A DNA stretch of 64,000 nt, from the NCBI GenBank assembly GCA_907163375.1, contig CAJQUW010005239.1:1-64000 (forward strand). The letters are read 5' to 3'. Shown here one piece after another: positions 11,457 through 21,143 of this stretch. Below the pieces are notes generated by a model that saw only the letters and a list, made by a program, of their open reading frames with translations, ran no database searches and was not told the DNA's origin. The position numbers were made by a program, and so were the translations under genes. Every line of letters begins with the position of its first letter. Position 1 is the stretch's first letter. Origin of the DNA: Prostheceraeus crozeri (Eukaryota > Platyhelminthes > Polycladida > Euryleptidae).

Positions 11457-12029
11457 TTTAAAATTGTGACCATGAAATTATATGATTTAAATTTATAACT
11501 TCGGTTCAGCATTTAAACAAAAACAAAGCGATCGCTCACAAAATCGCGATTCTAATCACAATTTTCATCATATTTCATTCGCAATAAACAAATGACTTTA
11601 AAGATAAACGGAAAAATTTTTGGCCTTTCATGTGAGGTTTCATGAAGACGATATAAAAATATTTTTCGCTTTTAAATCATCATCGAAAGAACTATAATTT
11701 ATCGTACAGCTGGATATTTAGAAGATATGCACCCTCTTATTTGGTAATTTTTCATTTTTCTTCTTGTAAATTAAGCTTGACTGTTTAGGTTGTCTGAATA
11801 GATAATTGCCGTGAAATTTGTTGTGGTGTCATTTTGAGCCGCCAAACATTACTGGCAACCTCGAACAGAAATCCTGTATATCATTGTTGGAGAGTTTACT
11901 CGTCACGCTGCCTATTTTACTTGTTTCACACGTATTTGAAGTTCGGAAAAGTTCTTTGATCATTAATTACATGCTGAGTAGAAATATTATGCTAATAATA
12001 CCCATGAATATAGATCTCCGTGTTTTCTT

Positions 12030-12153
12030 GGTTAATCTTGGCAAGATCTTGCGCGGCAAGATTTGACCAAGCTTGATCAAGATAATTTCTTGGTTATGCT
12101 TGTCAAGATCTTGGCAAGATTGATCAAGAATCACCAAGATTGGTCGACTAGTG
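12030..12153. repeat. right subterminal repeats and TAGTG terminus of the CACTA element
   Basis: Copies of CTTGGCAAGATCTTG and ATCAAGAATCACCAAGAT lie in mixed orientation and end at CGACTAGTG. TAGTG at 12,149-12,153 matches the canonical CACTA-family 3' end. TGG follows at once and would be the 3-bp target duplication, which can only be confirmed against the left flank outside the window. Confidence 0.75.
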
Positions 12154-12296
12154 TGGTAAGAAATTATATGATACAGTAGAAAAAATAAACATGAACTATC
12201 AGAAAATTTGATATAAAATTGGCTTAAGCAAATAAAAACAAACAATTTATGCCAGCAATACGATGCATATTGTCAACATCTTTGACATCGACAGAC

Positions 12297-12410
12297 ATCC
12301 CGGCTAACAATCCTACGTAGCTGATACGCAGCAATCGGTGCCAAACGTTCCGAAGCGTAGCGCAGCAAGTTGGTTGGTAGCAATACGCAGCAGCTACGTA
12401 GCTAAAGATA
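12297..12410 (+). repeat. TACGTAGC-family repeat, copy 1
   Basis: It begins CCCGGCTAACAATCCTACG and contains GCTACGTAGC plus several near-copies of TAGCAATACGCAGCAGC. Related copies start CCCGGCCAACAA at about 13,397 (same orientation) and end TTGTTGGCCGGG near 27,258 (opposite orientation). The shared CCCGGC(C/T)AACAA edge looks like a transposon terminus. No known family is recognised. Confidence 0.6.
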
Positions 12411-12420
12411 CTTATCCTAC

Positions 12421-12735
12421 TACTTACAGCTAGTGATGAAAATTTTCCATGAAATTATGGAAAACATTGGAAAATTTTGGAAAACATTGGAAAATTATGG
12501 AAAATTTTGAAAGCTTTGATTTTTTTGATAGGCCGTATATTTTGAGCGCTTCCACTTCCGAGGCAGCTACGCACCAATATCTTGGGTCTAAAAATCTTGA
12601 TTTCATCATTATTTCGGATTAATAGCGATCGTGGCAATACGAGTTCCGACCGCGGGATTTTTGAACATTCTGTTTGCCACCAGTGGCTGTGCCTCCTTTT
12701 TAATTATCATTTAATTAACGTGAATCTTGCTTTGC
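12421..12735 (+). repeat. dispersed repeat of about 300 bp, copy 1
   Basis: Starting CAGCTAGTGATGAAAATTTT, this block matches 27,715-28,010 in the same orientation over its length. Shared landmarks are TTGATAGGCC, TTTGAGCGCTT, GAGGCAGCTACG, TTGATTTCATCAT and GTGAATCTTGCTTT. Copy 1 has extra TTGGAAAA repeats near its start. Each copy lies just beyond a TACGTAGC block, so the two may be parts of one element. No coding frame. Confidence 0.75.
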
Positions 12736-13385
12736 AAACCCCTTGTCTATAAGTTAAAACGTACTCACTTCGACCCTGCCTTCCTTCCCCACCCAACATT
12801 TCATGTAGATTCCGAATATAAACTCCAATTTCACATCCGAACCCTTCCTTCATGTCGATTGTCCAACTTTCCTCATCCCAAAACCTCATCCCAACATCCC
12901 ACCTTTTCTCACTCTTGCCTTCCCACATTCACCCCTTCTCCCTTCCTACCCCTTGCTGGAAAACTCCTTCCATTGTCCTTCTCTTAGCCTTTCTTTCCAG
13001 AGAGGGGGTAGGGCTAAACACTTTCCTCGCATTACGGACCCATCCTTCAGTTCATCACATCCTTAGCCATTCTCCTTCCTCTCTCCAGAGGGGGGAGCTG
13101 AGTCAGCATGATGACTCATTGCTCCTCATTTTGTGCTTGAATTTGGGACGGGATTACTACTTAGTTCATTTTGGAGTTTGCTAATTTTTAGCTTGAAAGT
13201 AAAGCTTTATTATGCAGTGTTAGTGATACAAATTCTTCATGTGTTGATCAACAAGTGAAGTAGGCACACCACGCAGCATTCATGAGCGACCACATTGGAA
13301 GATATAAAGACTGTAAACTCGTGAGATATTTGGACACTAGAGATATCTGTGATGAGTAAAAGGATATCTATGATAGCTTCTAACT
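12736..13385. other. no gene seen; pyrimidine-rich stretch
   Basis: Bases 12,770-13,100 are strongly C/T-rich on the plus strand (runs such as CCTTCCTTCCCC, TTCTCACTCTTGCC). Open frames here follow from the base bias and have no recognisable domains. No splice-consistent exon was seen. Confidence 0.4.
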
Positions 13386-13389
13386 TCTG

Positions 13390-13735
13390 GCGTATTCCCG
13401 GCCAACAAAAAACCTGACTGCTACGTAGCAGCAAGGTAGCGCCGCTACCTATTGATTCGTAGCAGATACGTGGCATTTGGCGCACCCAGCTATACGTATA
13501 TGCTACGTAGCAAAATTACCGTATGGCAACCTATCTGCTACCTTTGCTACCTTGCAGCTACTTTAATGCTACCTTCGCTACCTTGTAGCTACTTTAATGC
13601 TACCTTCGCTACCTTGCAGCTACTTTAATGCTACCTTGCAGCTAGGTACTTAAATGATACCTTGCGGCTTCTTAAATGCTACTATTGCTACCTTGCAGTT
13701 TTACTCGAATGCTAGTATGGCTTGTAGTTGTTCAA
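13390..13735. repeat. TACGTAGC-family repeat, copy 2, with a 31-bp minisatellite
   Basis: After CCCGGCCAACAA and CTGCTACGTAGC, an array of about five units built on GCTACCTTCGCTACCTTGCA plus GCTACTTTAAT (unit about 31 bp) runs 13,530-13,730 and degrades rightward. The unit shares the GCTAC core with the outer repeat, so the array probably grew from it. Confidence 0.7.
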
Positions 13736-13864
13736 ATGTTACTTACTAATGTCACCTCACCTCAACATTCTGCTATTGCGTTTTTAGCTTAGTTCTGCAC
13801 ATAAAACCCTCATACAGCTGTTCATCACAGATTTCATTCGAAAACAGACACTATATAAATAAAA

Positions 13865-13870
13865 TTTATT
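13865..13870 (-). promoter_or_regulatory. polyadenylation signal AATAAA
   Basis: AATAAA on the minus strand lies about 31 bases after the stop codon of the terminal exon at 13,901-14,001. The position suits 3' end formation of that host gene. Confidence 0.5.
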
Positions 13871-13900
13871 ATAATCATTGGGTGCGGATGGAACAGTCTG

Positions 13901-16831
13901 TCATCGTCTCTCCAGACGCCGTGGAGCCTGGTTCATCCAATTCACGATCAGCTTCCTCACGGCATCTTGGCCCTCCTTGATCCCGTTTCGACGTAGTGCT
14001 TCTGTAATAAAACCACATGTGACATCAGGGCTGGAACAATTACAATGATTGCAACTGTAATAGTTTAATAAATTTTGAAGTTGTAGTTTTGAAGTAATTG
14101 TAATTGTAGTTGAAGATTTTGATTTTAGAGTAATTGTCAAATGGTAATTGTAATTATAATGGTTATTGTGAAAGTTCAACTGTAATTCTAATTCAAATTG
14201 TAATTATAATAATGGTATACCGTGCGCTACATCCACGGGCCGATGTCGATCGCCTATATCTACCACGTTGAAATAGAGGTAGAGGGCTTAAGAACATCCA
14301 AGAAGAGAAGTGATCGAGGGAGAGGACAGGAGCCTCAACGAGTATATATGGAATAATGGAGAATATATGGTGGTGAAATCAGATGATCAGAACAAGCACG
14401 GGCCCGAAAAATTCCAAACATGGAAAGCAGCACAAGTGGACGACAGACAAAGGAAGTGGCATGAGAAGCCTCTGCATGGACAATATTTCAGACAAACCAA
14501 GGACATTACAACAAAAGAAACACAGTACAATTGGCTTATGGTAACTGTCAAATTAAAGATTAAGACCGAATCAGTGCTAACAGCCGCACAAGATCAGGCT
14601 CTGAACACGAAGGCACATAAAGCCCATATCCTAAGGATTTCAACAGACCCGAAATGCAGACTTTGTAAAGCAACTGACGAAACTGTCTCTCACATCCTGA
14701 CTGGCTTTTCAAAACTGGCAGGAACGGAATACCTCCGAAGACATAACGAAGCTGCCAAGTCTATCCATAGAGCGATTTGCAAGGACAAAGGAATTGATGT
14801 GGTGGATCATGGAAGCAAGACCCTCAATCAGTGATCAAAAGTAATGGTACAGGATCTTGTGGGACTGACCTGTAATAAGTGCGGGCTGACCACTACTTAC
14901 AAGCAAGAAGACCAGACATCATCGTGGTGGATAAGATCCAAAGGAAGACTCTGATAATAGATATAGCAGTTCCCGACGACAAAAACATACAAGAGAAAGA
15001 GAAGATCACAAAGTTTCAAGACCTACGCATAGAAATAAAGAAGTTGTGGAACACAAATGTTGAAGTTGTCCCGGTTGTTGTCGGCGCCTTGGGTGCCTAC
15101 ACATCCAGGTTGAAGGCCTACCTCAACAAGATTCCTGGGGCACACCACATACCGGAATTGACGAAAGCAGCACTCCTTGGCAGTGCTCATATCCTGCATC
15201 AAACTATGATATCCTTGAGGCTTGGTAAGTCTCCGAGGTCTTGAGACACTGACCGATCTGAATGTGTGAGATCGTGTCAAAAAATTGAATTTTTAAGATG
15301 TAATTGTAATTGAAGAAATATGTCGGTCAACTACACAATTACTTCTGTCTTTTCGGTTAGACGAAGCACAAAATCCAAAGATTGCTATATTGAAAATTGA
15401 AGTATTCAGTACATCTATGAGATAGCTAGTAGAGCAGTCAGCAATCAGCATAGGCCTGGCATCAATGTTAATGACGTGATGATCCACAGGCTAGAGGTTG
15501 TTAAGTGTTGATACAGGCCTATAAATACCCATGTAGCCTACAATCCCTACATGCACAAGTATAGCCTACATACAGGTCTGATTCTGTGCCGCGTTTTACC
15601 GAATAATTGGAATAAGCCTCTACAACAAAACTCACAAAATTAAAAAATGTCATATTAGGAACGTTTTCGAATTTATACATTAATATTTCCTCTAATAATT
15701 TATGCCAATCTCTAGTAAACGCCGTAGGTGAGAGGTCAACGTATTAATAAACATGAGACCTAGCTTTGATATAAAAGAATGTACATGGAGTAAAATGACT
15801 TTGCATGGGTATAGGACGATCCTTATAGGAGGAGATGGCACAACCTATTTTATGGGCGTTAACACCGCTTTTAGAAATAGGCCTACCTAAAGTAGCATCT
15901 TATACTAAAAATCAAATGTACAAAGACTTAAAATCGTTTTGGACAACCAACTCATAATTGACCAACATTTTTCGGAAAATCGATGTAATTGTAATTGTGT
16001 AATTAATTACAACTTTTGAAGTAATTGTAATTGTAATTGCAAAGTCACAAATGCAATTCTAATTGAATAATAGTCGTGCATTTGCAATTGTAATTGAAGA
16101 TCTTGATTTCAGAGTTATAATTGTAATTGCAAAAGCACAAGTGTAATTGTAATAGTAATGGAAAAAATGTGTAATTGTTCCAACCCTGTGTGATATCAAT
16201 ATAAAATTCGACACAGAAAGCAGATTTTATTGCTTAATGTGAAACAACTTCGTAATAACACATTTCAACTGACTTTCAAAGTAATTTCAAAGTAAGATAA
16301 GCATAATAGGCCTATAGATGCAGGGTTAATCAAAAGTAACACGACAACTTAGAATTGAAAATTCTGATGATAGTCACACTAACTGAACAAATGAACATGA
16401 AGATGCGACACATGATCGGATTTGTATTAGCAATTTCTTTAGCGGTTGTCCTGCCCTTCTTTATGTCCCTTTGTAATCATTTGAAATATTCCCATGTTTA
16501 TAGATTTATTTGCTCTTCAGGAGTTCATTGCTTGTCCACTTGATTTTGTTAACCCTTGAAGAAGCGACACATGTCCTGAACGCTTGAACAGCAAATAAAT
16601 CTAAAAATAAGAAAGTATTTCAAATGATTACAAAGGGACATAAAGAAGCCACTAAATCATAATAAATAATTTTAATGTCTAAATAGGCTGTGTCTCATAA
16701 TCTAAATTTTATTGGAGATTATCAAATGCATAATGAAACTAATAGAAATTAAACCAAATGATCGCCGAAAGTTTTAGGCCTACTTACTTTGAATGATTAG
16801 CTTCATATCTTCCTTGTCCGGAAACAGCCGA
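13901..16831 (-). CDS. unrecognised host gene, last two exons
   Basis: The last exon (14,001-13,901) follows a good acceptor (TTTTATTACAG) and encodes 32 residues from ALRRNGIKEGQDAV to the end QAPRRLERR, then stop and a nearby AATAAA. A candidate preceding exon (about 16,831-16,788) encodes SRLFPDKEDMKLIIQ and ends at the donor AAAGTAAGT. Its phase 1 end matches the phase needed by the last exon, which supports the join. The intron holds the hAT-like element at 14,026-16,188, inserted only about 25 bases from the acceptor. The protein family is not recognised. Upstream exons are not located; donors near 17,475 and 18,555 are weak candidates. Confidence 0.45.
14036..14215. repeat. irregular TAATTGTAATT array, left
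   Basis: Low-complexity sequence built from (T)AATTGTAATT and TTGAAGTAATTG variants. The right-hand partner at about 15,983-16,180 has the same words, including ACTTTTGAAGTAATTGTAATTG. The two arrays flank the interior of the hAT-like element and look like expanded subterminal motifs. Confidence 0.8.
14310..15244 (+). pseudogene. C-terminus of a LINE with restriction-like endonuclease (R2-type)
   Basis: Two frames (14,310-14,834 and 14,879-15,244) form one C-terminal region broken by a stop and frameshift near 14,834. The first holds KPLHGQYFRQ, AAQDQALNTKAHKA and a zinc-knuckle-like CRLCKATDETVSHILTG (the final Cys of the motif is Phe-Ser here). The second holds RRPDIIVVD, then TLIIDIAVPDD, matching the R/K-PD-X12-14-D active site of restriction-like endonucleases of R2-type LINEs, followed by VVPVVVGALGAY. 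No reverse-transcriptase domain is present, so this is a 5'-truncated or captured fragment. It lies wholly inside the hAT-like element. Confidence 0.75.
15983..16180. repeat. irregular TAATTGTAATT array, right
   Basis: Partner of the array at 14,036-14,215. It contains GATGTAATTGTAATTGTG, GAAGTAATTGTAATTG and TTGCAATTGTAATTG and ends at the CCCTG terminus of the hAT-like element. Confidence 0.8.
16455..16652. repeat. inverted repeat of about 62-bp arms
   Basis: The left arm (16,455-16,518; CTTCTTTATGTCCCTTTGTA) is the reverse complement of the right arm (16,584-16,652; TACAAAGGGACATAAAGAAG) with few mismatches. The 66-bp centre contains CTTGAAGAAGCGACACATG and GAACGCTTGAACAGC, which resembles the 3' ends of Penelope-like elements. 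A foldback or two partial retroelement ends are both possible. Confidence 0.7.
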
Positions 16832-16849
16832 CTGTCGAAGTAAGGACTC

Positions 16850-18370
16850 GATTGTTAAGCATATTTAGATGCTACTTGGAAGATGCTCCTACACAAATTG
16901 ATCAGTCTAAAAATGCAGCAGAACAAGAGGTATGAATATGTGAAATTGCATGCCGGAATGTAAAACATTTCATTTCTTGGTTCAACATCTCAAGTTGATA
17001 ATATTTGTTAGTATATGAGTGCGCCTAAATGTGAGTGGATGTAGACCTATGTGTATACGCCAAATATTTGCGTAAAATTACAGTGCTGTAGTGCATACAC
17101 AATAATAAATCTTAAAATACTCATGCTTAAAATGCAAAATTATGGAAATTTTCAATAGGACTACTATAAAACAAATGGTAATTAGTTGATAAATGAGTTA
17201 ACTAAGTAAAAACTTATTAAAGTAGACTTTTAAAAGCAAAATTATCATCAGGCCATGGAACAACATTTGCCGATGTATATGCCATCACGATATACATGTA
17301 GTTGTAGACAGACTACATACAGTATGAAGCTAAATGATGACGCGTATGTGTAGCCTATCTTTAAAATTTTGTGAAATACATCTGAATCTGAATTGTTTCG
17401 AAAATTCCGCTCTGATTTTATTTCTTATTTCATTCATTCACCAATTTAATATGAATTTAAATACTGAAACTTACATGTTGTTGCGATGAAAGAATCGACA
17501 CACAGAAGCATTTCGGCTTGAACCACGGAGTTGATAAACGAAGAAGCGACAAGTCATGGAGTACTCATGAAGTCTATGGAGTTCAAATGTATTTTGATTG
17601 TCTTATTCGAAAGAAATTCTGTTCTGGCATCCAACAGCACCATTTCTCTTTATTTCCAGTGCATCATTTAGGTAGGCTATTCAAGTTTCTTCAAATCCAT
17701 ATCGCAGATCTATCGGATGAAGTTTTGCTTCCGTTTGAAGAATCCATTGCCACGACGAGGGCTGTACGTAATCCGGATGTATCACTAAATTTGATACTGT
17801 ACACGATCAATAAGAATTTGAAGAAGATAAAGTAGGCAACACTGAGACTAGCGGTCTCTACAGACAGAAGACAGATGAAGGATAGCAGCAGTAGCGTGCG
17901 CAATGAAAGTCCACAATGTTGAAGTCTGCTATATTTGACGTAACATCGCAATCATGTCAGTTTCTCCATGCTTGACGCTTGTGTGTGGCTGGAGGTAAAG
18001 CGCCAGCATCATCGATCCATGCTACCTGTTCCATCTGTAGCTGTCAGCAGGTGAAGGCGAACAAAGACGTGCGAGCTGACGAAATTGGGATAGGGATGAA
18101 ATAGCTGTCTATGAAAGCAAGAAGGGCGGTGGTGAAATTGCACAACAGAACTTGGCTGTGTAAAAGCTTCCAAAATCACATCGCTTTCGCAAATTTTGGA
18201 TGTAGAGTATAGCCTATACTACTAAACGTAAACTGTTGGTTCTCATCACTTGATGAAACCAATAGAAAACTCAGAGTTGCAAAAGTTTCGAGCATTTAAA
18301 AGACGATTTAATTCCAAGATTTAATACTTGTGAAATGCGAATATGCGCGTGTATGCACGTACATGATATA
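16850..18370. other. no recognised gene
   Basis: AT-rich sequence. GT-AG candidates on the minus strand near 17,475 (AACAACATGTAAGT) and 18,555 (ATACAAGTAAGT) could be donors of further exons of the host gene ending at 13,901, but phases do not join cleanly. Longer frames at 17,518-17,951 match nothing I know. Confidence 0.35.
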
Positions 18371-18373
18371 ATG

Positions 18374-18397
18374 CGAGAGAAGAGAGAGAGAGAGAGA

Positions 18398-18428
<31 letters not shown>

Positions 18429-18440
18429 GTAGTGAGAGAG
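18374..18440. repeat. (AG)n / (TG)n microsatellite
   Basis: Almost pure AG dinucleotides interrupted by a short TGTGTGTG run. Confidence 0.95.
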
Positions 18441-18579
18441 GGAGGAAGGGGGAAGAGGATGATCAGAAATGGAGGAAATAGGAAATGAGGATAGGAATGC
18501 TGAATAATCCTTTGAGTAGCTTTGAATCAATTGTACAAACTTACTTGTATGATTGCTCGACGAAGTGGACGAACCAACT

Positions 18580-18860
18580 ATGACGTGGAATTACATTGAA
18601 TTTTCCGGTTTTCCCTATGTGGACTCAATTATATAAATGCTACTTCGAATCTACATTGAATATTCAGCATCTTATCCACGTTGACATTCCTACATGAACA
18701 CCGCGGGGAATCCACGTAAAATTTTTTGCTTCTTTTCACGTAGACATATTTCCACACGAATGCGCCATGGAATTTACATTTATCACGATGATATTTCGAC
18801 ATGGCCGGGATGGCACCTGGAATCCATATAGAATTATCCACGTGAATAATTCCACGTCAT
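18580..18860. mobile_element. small inverted-repeat element with ATGACGTGGAATTA ends
   Basis: ATGACGTGGAATTA (18,580-18,593) and TAATTCCACGTCAT (18,847-18,860) form perfect 14-bp terminal inverted repeats. Interior variants of GGAATCCACGT recur, also just outside at about 18,950-19,010. No target duplication is evident. Probably a MITE; superfamily unknown. Confidence 0.6.
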
Positions 18861-19284
18861 CCGTCATGATTTCGAACAAACTGAAACTGCTTCACTACTA
18901 AAATAAAGACGAAAATTCTGCAATATCAATTTTGGACGAAAAAAAATTCCCCGTGAATTCCAGAATGTCAAGTGGATTCGATGTGGAATCCACGTAGCAT
19001 TTTTCAGTGGATTATTTCGGGACCTCATGAGTCTGACAATTTTAAATGTGATGTTACGTAACGTCTTAAGTAATGTTTAGGCTATTTCAGTTGCATCATG
19101 GCATATGTGATGAGATGATAAACTCTCCCGATTTGGTAGATAATGACACTATCGTATCGCTTTTCACCGGGCGAAAGTCAACCGGGACATCCCGCTAAGG
19201 AGGAAGACATCCCAGGAGCATTTGTAACGCAATATTGACATTCAATTGGAATATTGGCATCATGTGATGCCAATTAGGACAAAT

Positions 19285-19372
19285 TAGACCTGCTACGTAG
19301 CTGCCACGTTTCGCTACTTTCCATCAAGCATGCCGGCACGTAAAAGGGGCAGCATGGGCAAAGATAAAAAAA
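19285..19372 (-). repeat. TACGTAGC-family fragment, inverted relative to 27,000-27,080
   Basis: CTGCTACGTAGCTGCCACG, TTTCCATCAAGCATGCCGGC and GGGGCAGCATGGGCAAAG appear in reverse order and complement at 26,985-27,120 (GGGCAGCATGGGC, GCCGGCATGCTTGC, TTCCATTAGC, ACGTAGCTGCTACG). The two could be the inverted flanks of one large element enclosing the hAT transposase pieces. Confidence 0.6.
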
Positions 19373-19479
19373 GGCATTTTGCATATGCACACCTATATAC
19401 AAGAAATTGGACTATTTTATACGCCTTTATTTATTTAAATTATATAACCATAGGCCAGGGAGCACTTACTGGTTTCTCT

Positions 19480-19496
19480 GCCGCGCGAATCGCGCG
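19480..19496. repeat. GC hairpin
   Basis: CCGCGCGA-A-TCGCGCGG is a perfect 8-bp stem with a single-base centre, striking in AT-rich surroundings. No T-run follows, so it is not an obvious terminator. Confidence 0.7.
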
Positions 19497-20214
19497 GATT
19501 TCCATACTAGGCGTGGTGTAGAACGTTGTGGATCGAGCTTGATTTCATTACATCGGAGCATGATAATCATCGCTTTGCAATAACAATTAGCTGCTGTAGG
19601 AATAGTTCCGTAGTCCATAGGTTATTAGTCCATGGTATTGCATGTTCGCATCGGTATCGATGCTTGTAGCACCTTTATTTGTATCTCAAGTATGGGAAAT
19701 TTTATTTGAAAATTTTGACTTTATATGTGATTTTTGAATTACTTTTCTTCTGCTTAAATGAATACGGAGTTCAAATGATCTTATATGGAGGTTTCTTTTA
19801 ACAAATGCATAAACATAATGCCATGATTTGAGAATATTATAAGTAGGCTCTATTCCAATGAAATAACGTGTGAAAATATGAGGCTTATAGAATAAGGAGA
19901 AGTTAAAAATATGACAATGTGATATAACCGAAATCGAATCACATATTGTAGGTTCTATATACACTCTTACGTACAGTGACTTAAACTTGATATTCTTAAT
20001 GTGTACTTAACTGTAAGGTTATTATTATTCACGACACCGGTATCCAGCTTTTATACGGAAAAATATTCAAAAATAAAATATTGATCAAATCATTATGATC
20101 TATTTATGTACAAAATATCAAACAATATAATCTAAACCTCTGTGATAACTCTAATGATATAAACAGGAAAAACAAGAGCCAGATCAGAAATGTCCAAAGT
20201 ATGAGAGTCTCTTT
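19497..20214. other. no gene seen
   Basis: AT-rich sequence with no domain-bearing frame. It may be the 3' flank of the hAT transposase pseudogene that ends at 20,215. Confidence 0.4.
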
Positions 20215-20960
20215 TCATTGAATTTGATTGAATTCATCAGCAACGGTGTGGATATTAACATCGTCCATGTAATCCTTATGCAATACTGCAAACATGATAT
20301 TGTTAGGTGGTTTGGTCCAGTTCTTGGCTCTGGTCCATGTTTTCAGGCGTCGCATTGCGCTGAAACTTCTTTCGCTATCGCTGAGCTCATGGGTACTGTG
20401 CAATATATTTCAGCAAGTCGTGGGTAATTTTGCAAGCTTTTTTTCGTCATTGGCATTGCGTTAAATATATCACAAATTGTTGATATCTTTGTAACCGTCT
20501 TTATTCTTGTTTTGATCTGTTCATTTCTCATTTTGAGGAGGACTGGCAAACCCTTTAGTTCTTCTTCAAATTCTGCTTTGCGAGATTGTTGAAGCTTCAT
20601 TACTCTGGACACAATTGGAAATATTTTGTCAAAATGATTCCTTCTCGAGCTTGCCATTTACAGAGTCTATCAGGGCTATTTCAATATCTTCTAATATTTT
20701 CAAATCATTTTGGGAGAATTTCTCTGCATTGCTCCGTCGATCAAATTGATCAAATCAAAATATTTCTGGGAAAAAGAATGGAACGTTGTATCGGTGTATC
20801 AATATCAGGCAGGTCTGTCATTTCGGACAATATTTCTGGCAGTTTTCTTTTTCTCTTTCCTTTCTCTCCATGATGCTATTTCTTTATTTAGTACACCAAT
20901 AAGTGCAATGAGCACCAAGGCAACACAGAAATACATTCAGGAGGGAACAATTAGAAGTTA
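20215..20960 (-). pseudogene. hAT transposase, C-terminal half with dimerisation domain
   Basis: The minus-strand reading ends with the hAT dimerisation signature SERSFSAMRRLKTW, then NIMFAVLHKDYMDD and VADEFN. Upstream in another frame comes QNYPRLAEIYCTVPMSSA, the segment that normally precedes it directly, so a one-base shift near 20,362 breaks the gene. Further upstream, with more breaks, YFDLINLIDGAMQR and ILEDIEIALID fit the usual hAT middle region. This is the 3' portion of a larger gene; its 5' portion is probably 26,134-26,479, beyond the LINE. Confidence 0.75.
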
Positions 20961-21143
20961 CAATAAAACATAAAAAGCTTTCGTTTAAACTGTTTCACCG
21001 TTTTCACTGTTGCAATATCGTCGGGGAGGCGTGGTTCCAGTCATCTATGATGCGGTGGGAAAAGGAGGATAGGCTAACAATTCAGATTTGTTGGGTGGCG
21101 GAAAATTTTGTTAGTTCATGTCCATGGGGTTTCGGGAAATCCA

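Larger units (their letters stand above)
1..12153 (-). mobile_element. CACTA (EnSpm/CMC) DNA transposon, left tip outside window
   Basis: A single large element is inferred from three independent signs. First, bases 1-190 and about 12,030-12,148 hold the same short repeat (variants of CTTGGCAAGATCTTGG in both orientations), which is the subterminal-repeat layout known for CACTA elements. Second, the right-hand array stops at TAGTG (12,149-12,153), the expected 3' terminus, whose complement begins CACTAGTCGACC. Third, the interior encodes a tnp2-type transposase. Both genes inside (transposase and a BEN-domain protein) run on the minus strand. The left CACTA terminus and its 3-bp target duplication lie just upstream of base 1 and cannot be seen. 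The introns are loaded with younger insertions (piggyBac, hAT, SINE, foldback). Reading frames have several single-base breaks, so this copy is probably inactive unless those are sequencing errors. Confidence 0.82.
14026..16188. mobile_element. hAT-like element with TAATTG-rich subterminal regions
   Basis: Ends are CAGGGCTGGAACAATTACA (left) and TGTAATTGTTCCAACCCTG (right), one mismatch in 19. The 8-bp flanks TGTGACAT (14,018-14,025) and TGTGATAT (16,189-16,196) differ by one base. CAGGG termini and 8-bp duplications point to hAT. About 170-200 bp at each end consist of irregular TAATTGTAATTG repeats. The middle holds a LINE fragment (14,310-15,244) instead of a transposase, so this copy is non-autonomous. 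Confidence 0.75.

Noticed and set aside
13901..14179. Long minus-strand frame of 92 residues starting in AT repeats
   Set aside because: Its N-terminal part is translated TAATTG repeat of the hAT-like element; only the exon after the acceptor at 14,001 is credible.
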